A stretch of DNA of 64,000 bases from Daejeonella lutea (lineage in GTDB: Bacteria; Bacteroidota; Bacteroidia; Sphingobacteriales; Sphingobacteriaceae): positions 62,001 to 126,000 of the forward strand of contig NZ_FUYR01000003.1 in assembly GCF_900168015.1 (NCBI RefSeq), given 5' to 3'. Positions 42,045 through 49,731 of this stretch are shown here, piece after piece. Position numbers and translations under genes: made by a program. The notes beneath the pieces were generated by a model that saw nothing but the letters and a program-made list of their open reading frames with translations, had not been told where the DNA came from and did not search any database. Each line of letters opens with the position of its first letter. Position 1 is the stretch's first letter.

Positions 42045-43400
42045 TTATCCTTTCAGGAAGTTAGCATACCAATGCCCGGACGATTTAATGATTCTTTGCT
42101 GTGTATCAAAATCAACATACACTAATCCGAATCGGGGATGGTATCCCTCCGTCCACTCAAAATTATCGGTCAGGGTCCATGCAAAATAACCTTCGACATT
42201 TAACCCTTCACTACGGGCTCGTAAAACTTGCGCCAGGATATTTCTGATGTAATCAGTTCGCTTGGTATCATTGATCTCCCCCTTTGAAATTACGTCGTCA
42301 AAAGACGCCCCGTTTTCAGTGATGTAAAGTTTCTTTATTCCCTTATAAGCATTAAACTTTTTGATCATTTCGTAAATCGATTGAGGATAAACCTCCCAAC
42401 CCATCGACGTAAACGGGACATTCCTTTTACGTGCCTTTACCAATGAAGCCTGAACATAAGGAGTGAAAAAGGAGCTCTTTACGATTTCCCGGGTGTAATT
42501 CTGGATGCCAATAAAGTCGAAATCAAAAGCCATCTTATCCTCATCACCCGGATGAAAATACTTTGCTGTTTTTTTCAAGAACCAAAGGTCATCTTTCGGA
42601 TAACCCATTCCAAGAATAGGCTCGATGAACATTCTATTTAAAAGCGCGTCAATTCGATGTGCGGCAGCAATATTTCTGGGATACGAATTAAATGGCTCAA
42701 CCAGAGAACAGGAAAAAGTAGTCCCAATTTCTGCGTCCGGAAGCAGGTCTTTCAGGATGCGGCCCCCCTCACTAATGCTCAACACAGTGTGATGCACTGC
42801 CGGAATGAAGTTTTTTGCCCCTGTTCTTCCAGGCGCATGTACACCCAGGAAGTATCCGGCGCCGGTGAAAGCCATGGGCTCGTTCATCACGATCCAGTTC
42901 TTTACTCTGTCGCCGAAGTGCTTTGCGCAAACTACTGCGAATTCGGAAAACCAGGAGATAACATCCCGGTTAGTCCAGCCCCCTTTTTGTTCCAGGGCAT
43001 GTGGCAAATCCCAATGATATAATGTAAGCCATGGATCGGTACCATTCTCCAGGCACTTGTCAATTACCCGGTTATAAAAGTCGATGCCTTTTTGATTTAC
43101 GGCACCTGTCCCATTGGGTAGTATCCTGGACCAGGATGTAGAGAATCTGAAGTTGGGAATGTTGAGTTGTTTAACAAGGTCTAAATCTTCCGGATATCGG
43201 TTATAAAAATCGCAGGCTATTTTGCCGTGATGGCCATTTAGTATTTTATTCTTTCGTTCGGTGTAAACGTCCCAGATCGAGCTTCCTTTTTCATCTATAT
43301 CGTGGCTCCCTTCAATCTGATATGCGGCTGTTGAAACTCCCCACTTAAAATCTTTTCCGAACAGATTCCGGCTTAAACCGCCATCAGTGTCAATATCCAT
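42045..43400 (-). CDS. Glycoside hydrolase family 1 beta-glycosidase
   Basis: A 451-residue GH1 enzyme. The acid/base Glu174 lies in NEPMAF and the nucleophile Glu362 in YITENGAS, with the GH1 N-terminal signature FKWGVSTAAYQIEG. The start is taken as ATG 43400; a TTG three codons earlier is adjacent to the upstream stop. There is no signal peptide, so it should act in the cytosol on imported beta-glucosides or on glycolipid sugars. It begins 10 bp after the stop of the glycosyltransferase gene and is surely in its operon. Confidence 0.93.
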   Translation of the reverse strand: MDIDTDGGLSRNLFGKDFKWGVSTAAYQIEGSHDIDEKGSSIWDVYTERKNKILNGHHGKIACDFYNRYPEDLDLVKQLNIPNFRFSTSWSRILPNGTGAVNQKGIDFYNRVIDKCLENGTDPWLTLYHWDLPHALEQKGGWTNRDVISWFSEFAVVCAKHFGDRVKNWIVMNEPMAFTGAGYFLGVHAPGRTGAKNFIPAVHHTVLSISEGGRILKDLLPDAEIGTTFSCSLVEPFNSYPRNIAAAHRIDALLNRMFIEPILGMGYPKDDLWFLKKTAKYFHPGDEDKMAFDFDFIGIQNYTREIVKSSFFTPYVQASLVKARKRNVPFTSMGWEVYPQSIYEMIKKFNAYKGIKKLYITENGASFDDVISKGEINDTKRTDYIRNILAQVLRARSEGLNVEGYFAWTLTDNFEWTEGYHPRFGLVYVDFDTQQRIIKSSGHWYANFLKG

Positions 43401-43409
43401 TAATGTCAA

Positions 43410-44435
43410 TCAAATAAATAATGCTTCGTCGCTGTCAAAAGTACTGTCACCTTTATGCTTGTTAACAATCATGTCAACAATTTGCTGTGTAATATCAGGA
43501 TAATTAACAGATATTTTCTGCCCGTTTTTTAACCATTCCTCAATCATTGATTTGTATCTAGGTTTGAGGCTTTTAATTACCGGAACGGCCATGGCCTTTA
43601 AAGCTGCAGCATTGAGGTGCTGCTCATATTGATTTTTCATTGGAATCACCATCAGCTTTTTACCGAGAAAAAGTGCTTCCGCGGGTGTTTCGAACCCAGC
43701 CCCGCAGAGTACCCCGGCTGATGATGCCATACTTGCGGTGAATTTTTCGCCATTAACTGGCTGGATAGTGATGTTTTTTGTCCTCGAAAGTTTTGAATTA
43801 TGCTTTGAAAATACATCCCATTTAACATCGGGGAATTCGGAAAGGAAGTTAATCAATCTTTTATCATCATACGATGGGAGGTATACGGTATAATGACCTT
43901 GATTGCTAAGCTCCTGCGTCCGCACCTGTGAACGTATGACGGGAGTAAAGATATTCTCGCGGAAAGGAGAAAAATGAAAACCATATTGAGCACTGGACGG
44001 CGCGTAATTATTTAATAACAGCTTGCCCATCATATCTGCATGCTCTGGCCGGGGCAGTCCGGGACTAAGAACCGCTGACTGATGGCTAAGTGAGATACAA
44101 GCTTTATTCTTGAAATAGCATGCCCAGGCACTAACCGGTTCGAAATCTGTAATTACAAGATTGTAATCTTCAACAGGTAAATTTTTTATCGATCGGATTA
44201 GCTTCCTGATATTCGTGCGGGCAAATGTCTTCCATAAGCTCACACCCCCGGATTTTCCAAAGATGAAGCTCAAGCCAGACAACTTATATTTTACAGAAAA
44301 CGGCAGGCTTAAATCTCCCTGGCTACCGCTTACCAGAATGTCAACTTCCCCATGCTTTTGCAGACAGGGAACGATATCCAACGCACGGCTTAAATGACCA
44401 TTGCCAGTCCCCTGGATTGCATAAAGTATTTTCAT
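43410..44435 (-). CDS. Glycosyltransferase (GT28/UDP-glycosyltransferase-like)
   Basis: A 341-residue GT-B fold glycosyltransferase. The N-terminal loop GTGNGHLSR (9-17) and a C-terminal donor-binding stretch CGAGFETPAEALFLGKKLMV (near residue 235-255) are typical of GT28/MGDG-synthase-like enzymes. Such proteins glycosylate lipids or small acceptors; no lipid-anchoring signal is seen. It is the first gene of a two-gene operon with the GH1 enzyme, 40 bp upstream of a long stretch of repeat hairpins. Confidence 0.83.
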   Translation of the reverse strand: MKILYAIQGTGNGHLSRALDIVPCLQKHGEVDILVSGSQGDLSLPFSVKYKLSGLSFIFGKSGGVSLWKTFARTNIRKLIRSIKNLPVEDYNLVITDFEPVSAWACYFKNKACISLSHQSAVLSPGLPRPEHADMMGKLLLNNYAPSSAQYGFHFSPFRENIFTPVIRSQVRTQELSNQGHYTVYLPSYDDKRLINFLSEFPDVKWDVFSKHNSKLSRTKNITIQPVNGEKFTASMASSAGVLCGAGFETPAEALFLGKKLMVIPMKNQYEQHLNAAALKAMAVPVIKSLKPRYKSMIEEWLKNGQKISVNYPDITQQIVDMIVNKHKGDSTFDSDEALFI

Positions 44436-44700
44436 GTCAGCCGCGTACTAAATGGTCCGGTATGTTTATGATCTCCTTGTCGGAAAGGTGAATAAAATGA
44501 TCTCATACGAAGCTGAAATATAAACCTGGATATTCCCGGCAGCCAGGTCAGGGGATTCAGATATTTAACAATTTCCATTACGCAAGTTAAAGAGGCGATA
44601 TTACCCCGGGATTTATTCCTTGTAATCAGATTGTTAACATTCTAGCCAGAGTACTGTTCGACCCCGAAGGGATGTGATATCATGAAAATGCAACGGGAGG

Positions 44701-44885
44701 TTCCCGCTTTCGCGGGAATGACAACCCGGTTAGGGAATATGGGGAGATTCCAGCCTCCGCTGGAATCTTAGCCGGCCGCAATAAGCTTGAACACCGGTGC
44801 AACCATGCGGTTCCAAACTTCGATCCTGACGAAGGTCAGGATCTCCCAATTAACTCACTATATTTGTCATCCCAGCGAACGCTGG
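44701..44885. repeat. Cluster of four REP-like hairpins
   Basis: Within the 505-bp spacer upstream of the ThuA gene's 3' end and the glycosyltransferase's 5' end there are four separate palindromes: TTCCCGCTTTCGCGGGAA (44701-44718), GATTCCAGCCTCCGCTGG plus AATC (44746-44767), GATCCTGACGAAGGTCAGG plus ATC (44822-44843) and CCCAGCGAACGCTGGG (44870-44885). Their GTCATTCC/GGAATGAC flanks are those of dispersed REP elements. No gene is supported here. Confidence 0.8.
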
Positions 44886-44940
44886 GACCTCTTAACCTTA
44901 ACTTTATATCAAATTCCTTCAGGGTCATTCATATTTTTAC

Positions 44941-45780
44941 TTACTTTCCCCTTCCCATCCAAAGCAAAGCGTCAATAATCAATTTGTTCTGTGTCTCGTT
45001 AACAAACTGCCACGACAGCGTCTTATTTGTGTTATCATATTTGTGCTCGTAGTCAATATCATTGTGTCCCATATTGACGTATAGCATCTTGTAATTTTTA
45101 TTAGTCCACACCACAGGGTAGTAGCCGCTGTGCCAGATCTCATGCAGCTTCGGACCAGTGCCTAATGGGAAACTAGACTGATCAATTGAAAGCAGCACAT
45201 TGATGTTTGGATTTGCTTTCAGGTCATTTGACCAACTATACCACTCATTGGGGGATGACTTGAATGTTCTCGGCAAGTGTTTAGTGGCGGGGTGCTTACG
45301 GTCCTCTACCTTGAGAACGGCCGATGTAGGCCTCCAGGTATTCCCTTTGTACGAGCCTGAGCCAAGAAATTCATTGTAATACCAATCCCACTTCTTCGGA
45401 TCTTGTGTAAAGGCCGAAACGTGAAAGCCAATAAATCCGCCGCCGTTTTCCATATACTTTTTGAACTCTTCACGCTGCGCTGGTGGAACAACATTATCCA
45501 GAAATAAGATCGCTTTATAATCTTTCAGATACTCCGCATTGAGATTGCTCCATTTCTTCGTTGAATCATAAGTGAAATTGAACTCTTCAGCCATTTTTGG
45601 AAACCATCTGTTCGCCTCATGAGCAAAGCTGATATGTGCCTGATCCCAGTTAGCGGAATAAAAGGCAAGGACTTTGAAAGCGGGTTTTTTGTTTTGTCCG
45701 TAGGAGATGTTTGTTTTAAAGGTTAATAACAGCCCCGCATAGATTAGTGAGGTAATTGCTGATTTGAATGGCGCGCGCAT
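44941..45780 (-). CDS. Secreted ThuA domain protein
   Basis: A 279-residue protein with a signal peptide (about residues 1-27) and a ThuA-like domain: KVLAFYSANWDQAHISFAHEANRWFPKMAEE at the start, FVPPAQREEFKKYMENGGGFIGFHVSAF in the middle, and PVVWTNKNYKMLYVNMGHNDIDYE near the C-terminus. ThuA proteins are class I glutamine-amidotransferase-like folds linked to trehalose and other sugar metabolism in Bacteroidota, with unclear catalysis. It is a single-gene unit. Confidence 0.85.
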   Translation of the reverse strand: MRAPFKSAITSLIYAGLLLTFKTNISYGQNKKPAFKVLAFYSANWDQAHISFAHEANRWFPKMAEEFNFTYDSTKKWSNLNAEYLKDYKAILFLDNVVPPAQREEFKKYMENGGGFIGFHVSAFTQDPKKWDWYYNEFLGSGSYKGNTWRPTSAVLKVEDRKHPATKHLPRTFKSSPNEWYSWSNDLKANPNINVLLSIDQSSFPLGTGPKLHEIWHSGYYPVVWTNKNYKMLYVNMGHNDIDYEHKYDNTNKTLSWQFVNETQNKLIIDALLWMGRGK

Positions 45781-46031
45781 TTGATATGTTTAAAATCTAA
45801 ATATAAAAAGTGTTTACTGATTTCGCTATTAGGAATTATGTAGCGAATAATTTTTGGAAAGTAACGGTAGTGCTTTTGGCTGCCGCTAGTCCCGTGATCC
45901 GCTGCAAGAACCGGCGGCAAAGTTTTCGGCAAATTTAATTGGGAATCTGCCGGTTGCTTTTCGCTACTCCCGGGTTTAGTTACTCAGGACACTGCGGATA
46001 ACCCTGGAACAAAATTTAAAATAAATTTTTA

Positions 46032-46052
46032 ATACTTAGAACTTCTAAGTAT
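46032..46052. promoter_or_regulatory. Probable PadR operator
   Basis: A perfect 9-bp dyad ATACTTAGA (46032-46040) / TCTAAGTAT (46044-46052) with a 3-bp centre, 9 bp before the padR start codon. PadR regulators usually repress their own promoters through short dyads at this position. Confidence 0.8.
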
Positions 46053-46061
46053 ACTTGATTT

Positions 46062-46433
46062 ATGAAAGAGCTGAACAAAGATCTAATGGCAAGTTCATTA
46101 GCCCCGATCGTGTTGATGATATTAAGGGGAAGAGAAAGTTATGGCTACGAGATAATCCAGGAACTTCGTGATAAAACCAAGGGACAGCTAAGCGTGGCTG
46201 AAGGAACTCTTTATCCTATCCTTAAAAAAATGGAGGCTAAAAAATGGATTGAGAGCAATTGGAAGACTGCTGATACCGGGCGCGAAAGAAAGTACTATAT
46301 GCTGACTTCTGAAGGTAAGAGAGAGCTTGAGGAGCAGTATTCACAATGGAATTTTATAAATGAATTAATCGATAAGCTATGGAATCAACCAAATTCAATC
46401 TCAGGGAGTCAGTTGACAATTACATCAGCCTGA
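46062..46433 (+). CDS. PadR family transcriptional regulator
   Basis: A 123-residue PadR protein: N-terminal winged helix with LAPIVLMILRGRESYGYEIIQEL (about residues 14-37) and TLYPILKKMEAKKWIESNW, followed by the helical dimerisation tail. It likely represses its own operon through the dyad immediately upstream; the inducing signal is unknown. Its last 55 bp overlap the following gene in another frame, which suggests translational coupling. Confidence 0.92.
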   Translation: MKELNKDLMASSLAPIVLMILRGRESYGYEIIQELRDKTKGQLSVAEGTLYPILKKMEAKKWIESNWKTADTGRERKYYMLTSEGKRELEEQYSQWNFINELIDKLWNQPNSISGSQLTITSA

Positions 46434-47461
46434 TTCAAAATCAAGGAGCACTAACCGGATCAGATGTTAGAGAACTGACGGATCATCTGTTGGATGCGAT
46501 TGAGGAATTGCATAAGCATGGACTTTCCGAAGAAGAGGCATTTGTAATTGCAGCTAAGAGGTTAGGTAATGAGGAAGTTTTAACCCAGGAATATGCAAAG
46601 GTAAATCCTTCAGTAAACACCAATAAAGTATGGGCCTACCTTTTCCTTGGATATAATCTTCTTTACATGTTTTTTGCTCTGATATTTGCGTCATTCGGCG
46701 GTTTTTATTTCCTAATTTTTGAAAATTTTGGCACAAGTTCAGTTAGTGTAGGCCTGATTGCCACCATGCACCTCTTATTTAGTTGCCTGATTTTATTTCT
46801 CGTCTCTAAGAAGACATTAATTTCCTCATTTATTGACAGACAAGTTCGAATTAACCCGATGCGAATTGTCATAATATCCTTTGTACCCCAAATCGCGCTT
46901 TTCGTATTAACGCCCTTGCTCCCTATTACATTTCGTGCGATAATTTCTGTGGATCCTTTTAATTACGCTCTCCGAGAATTTAGGGGATCCATAGTCGAGT
47001 TTACATTCTACATAGCTGTGTTTAGCATTCTCGGTGGTATCTTGTCACTAATCTTTAGCATTAGCAACTCTGGAAAAATAACCCTAAAGTCATTATTTGA
47101 AAAACCGTCCATACTCTTTTTGGTTTCCTTTGGGATTCTAGTTGAGCTATTTTCTACATCCAGTCGCACTATACCTGCCCTGTATGTTTGGCAAAATGCA
47201 GTTGTATTCGGGCTTATTTATGCAGCTGCTGCTTATTTGATAACCATTTATAATGCCTCCACAAATGCACCCAAGTATCTAGTAATCTTTGCGCTTTTTG
47301 GATTCGTTACTGAATTATTATTAGGCTTTAACAAGATAGTAGAGAATGGCAACTATTACAACAATATGTTTTTTTGTCCGGCACTCCTGTCAGGACTAGT
47401 ACTGGGTTGGTGGATTGGCACTGTTCACAGAAAAACTAAACTTATTCCCGACCAGACCTGA
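46379..47461 (+). CDS. Permease-prefix/HAAS domain membrane protein
   Basis: A 360-residue protein. Residues about 10-80 match the permease prefix (HAAS) domain typical of proteins coupled to PadR regulators (LTDHLLDAIEELHKHGLSEEEAFVIAAKRLGNEEVLTQEY). From about residue 85 on there are eight or nine hydrophobic segments of an integral membrane protein. In PadR operons such proteins are thought to transmit signals to or from ABC transporters; no ABC genes are adjacent here. It begins inside the padR gene. Confidence 0.82.
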   Translation: MESTKFNLRESVDNYISLIQNQGALTGSDVRELTDHLLDAIEELHKHGLSEEEAFVIAAKRLGNEEVLTQEYAKVNPSVNTNKVWAYLFLGYNLLYMFFALIFASFGGFYFLIFENFGTSSVSVGLIATMHLLFSCLILFLVSKKTLISSFIDRQVRINPMRIVIISFVPQIALFVLTPLLPITFRAIISVDPFNYALREFRGSIVEFTFYIAVFSILGGILSLIFSISNSGKITLKSLFEKPSILFLVSFGILVELFSTSSRTIPALYVWQNAVVFGLIYAAAAYLITIYNASTNAPKYLVIFALFGFVTELLLGFNKIVENGNYYNNMFFCPALLSGLVLGWWIGTVHRKTKLIPDQT

Positions 47462-47522
47462 GATATTTTGCGCCGAAAGGAATAGATTTACAGAACCGGC
47501 TTAGACTCTTAATTTCTGTAAT

Positions 47523-48863
47523 ATGAAGCGCCTACTTAAAATATTTGCCATTGCATTAACTGCAATGTTTGTGTTGGTGAGCATAAACGGATCAGCACAA
47601 AACACTTCAACTAAAACGCTCCTCAAAAACGCAACCCTGATCGATGGCAATGGCGGCAAACCACTGCAAAATATTGATATCCTTATTGACGGTGAAACGA
47701 TCTCGGAAATAGGCACAAATTTAAGTGCTTCGGGTGCTAAGCTGGTTAATTTAAAAGGCAAGACAGTTATGCCAGCCCTTATCAGTGCACATGTGCATGT
47801 TGGAGTAATTAAAGGTAATGAAGGTGGCGCTAAATTTTACACACGTCAAAACATTATATCGCAGCTAAAGAAATACCAGGATTATGGCATAGGAACCGTA
47901 CTTGCTATGGGTACCGACAGACCGCTACTTTTCGAAACTGGTCTGCGGGATTCATCAGTGCGGGGGCTTTTGCCTGGCGCAAGATTATATTCCGCCGGAT
48001 ATGGCTTCAATGTTCCAGATCCAACCGTCAGCCACGATTACTTTTTAGGAAATTTATACCGCCCAGCGTCCGTTGCCGAGGTTCCGCTTATGATGGAACA
48101 GCTCGCTAAACTGAAGCCTGAAGTAGTAAAGCTTTGGGTTGATGGTAAAATGAAACCTGAGGTTTATCAGGCTATCCTGCAGGAAGCTCATAAGCATAAT
48201 ATAAGGGGGCTTGCACATGTCTTCTATCTTTCGGACGCCCGCAAGCTAGTAGCTTCAGGCATTGACATCTTCGGACATAGTATACGTGACAGCGTGGTTG
48301 ACAATGCTTTGGTTGAGCAAATGAAGGCCAGGAATATTCCATACATCCCCACACTTACACTCGACCTTTTTGCGCATGCTTACGCGGGAAAACCATATTG
48401 GCTGAATGATAAGTTTTTTAAGAAGTCCCTTGAGCCTGGAGTTTATGAGATGCTAAGCTCCGAGAAATATCACAATGATCAGAAAGCATCATCTGCCAGT
48501 GCCCGCGCCGCCGCCGCATTTCAAATAGCCATGAAAAACGTAAAAAAGCTGCACGATGCAGGAGTGATGATCGCGCTCGGAACCGACTCCGGTTCATTTC
48601 CTTATCGTCCGCAGGGATTTGCAGAACACCTGGAACTGGAAATGCTGGTCAAGGCTGGTCTGACTCCATTGCAGGCAATAACAATCGCTACGCGAAACGC
48701 TGCTCGAGTATTGAGAATCGAAAAGAGCTTCGGTACTTTGGAGAAAGGAAAAGTTGCTGATCTAATTATTCTAGGCTCCAACCCCGTGGAAAATATTAAG
48801 AATACGAGAGATATTGAGGGGGTTTATAAAGGAGGGATGGTGGTAAGTAGGGGACAGAAATAA
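47523..48863 (+). CDS. Exported amidohydrolase family protein
   Basis: A 446-residue amidohydrolase with signal peptide (about residues 1-25). Metal-binding residues are visible: His90 and His92 in SAHVHVG, and Asp355 in GTDSGSF; the final YKGGMVVSRGQ loop is also typical. The family hydrolyses amide or related bonds in small molecules (imidazolonepropionase/prolidase-like relatives). Substrate unknown. It is a single gene 61 bp after the membrane protein. Confidence 0.88.
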   Translation: MKRLLKIFAIALTAMFVLVSINGSAQNTSTKTLLKNATLIDGNGGKPLQNIDILIDGETISEIGTNLSASGAKLVNLKGKTVMPALISAHVHVGVIKGNEGGAKFYTRQNIISQLKKYQDYGIGTVLAMGTDRPLLFETGLRDSSVRGLLPGARLYSAGYGFNVPDPTVSHDYFLGNLYRPASVAEVPLMMEQLAKLKPEVVKLWVDGKMKPEVYQAILQEAHKHNIRGLAHVFYLSDARKLVASGIDIFGHSIRDSVVDNALVEQMKARNIPYIPTLTLDLFAHAYAGKPYWLNDKFFKKSLEPGVYEMLSSEKYHNDQKASSASARAAAAFQIAMKNVKKLHDAGVMIALGTDSGSFPYRPQGFAEHLELEMLVKAGLTPLQAITIATRNAARVLRIEKSFGTLEKGKVADLIILGSNPVENIKNTRDIEGVYKGGMVVSRGQK

Positions 48864-48904
48864 AGTATTAAAGCTAAGTCAATAATAAATTTCGTCCCGC
48901 TTGT

Positions 48905-49157
48905 AGCCGGGATGGGCAAGTACTTTTCCTGCAGCAGAAAAGTACCAACCTGCCTGCCGGCAGGCAGGAATGCCGCCGCTGCGCCTGATGCTATTAAAGC
49001 TAGTGCTTTGGCTTGGCATGTGATTGCCGCACCAGCCCTGCCTACCGGCAGGCAGGCAATGCGGAATGACGGTGAACGGAGATTCAGTGCTTAGGCTCAA
49101 GAAGCGTACACATAGCCTAGCTGGTGGATTGATGTGCGCCTGCGGCCCGCGGTATGT
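48905..49157. repeat. Dispersed intergenic element, copy 1
   Basis: This segment shares a diverged but clear similarity with 59630-59844. Common parts are a hairpin head (AAGTACTTTTCCTGCAGCAG plus AAAAGTACC here), a CCGCCGCTGCG block, a GGCTTGGCATGTG/GCCGCAC block, AACGGAGATTCAGTG (49075-49089), GGCTCAAGAA, CTAGCTGGTG and CCGCGGTATGT. Two 20-bp palindromes CCTGCCTGCCGGCAGGCAGG (48949-48968) and CCTGCCTACCGGCAGGCAGG (49037-49056) are present only in this copy, as if inserted. Overlapping open frames do not look like genes. Confidence 0.75.
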
Positions 49158-49731
49158 CGTTAGGTACGCGTGTAGCTGACACTAATAGATCTTCAAACTC
49201 TGCAAGTTGCAGAACTCGCCCTCCTGAGATTTCGAAGCAAAGGCGCGTTTTAGACCCATAAACTCATTGCCATTGTTTGCCAGCCTTTAAGCAATGCAGA
49301 AGTGTTGCAGTCGCATTCAGTTTCGCACTGACTTTCACACGGCTTGTATTGCGCCTTGGGGCTAAAATGTGGATTTGCAAGAAATATCAGGCAGGCGCGG
49401 CTGTTACTCGTTTTTGTTTGTTGTTTTTTAAGGCACTCGTGGTCTCCCGCTGGTCGGCATGCCTACTTTCCAGCTGAAGGGACCTCCGGAGGAAGCTTGA
49501 GGGCCCTTGAAAACAATTAAACGACCGAAAAACGTAGGTGCCAGTCCGCCGGCACAAGGAGGAATAAATTATTTTTACCCGAAGGAAGGATAATAGGTAC
49601 CCGCTGCCATGAGCAGATAAAAAATATTAGGCGAAGTCAATCTTGCAACAACCCGCAACAATTCTTGCATGATCTTGCAGGAATAGACAAAAAGTTTCTA
49701 TCTTCATTATTAATAAGCCCTGCATCTACCT
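49158..49731. other. Non-coding region upstream of the second TonB receptor
   Basis: About 570 bp without a convincing gene. It has GC-rich stretches and the sequence from 49200 to 49400 may be the further part of the dispersed element; I see no reliable frame. GGAAGCTTGAGGGCCC (about 49492) and CTCTGCAAGTTGCAGAAC (49198) are short dyads. Confidence 0.45.

Noticed and set aside
48879-49477. Several short open frames in the 48.9-49.5 kb spacer
   Set aside because: They follow the palindromic repeat sequence and lack any family character; composition comes from the repeats.
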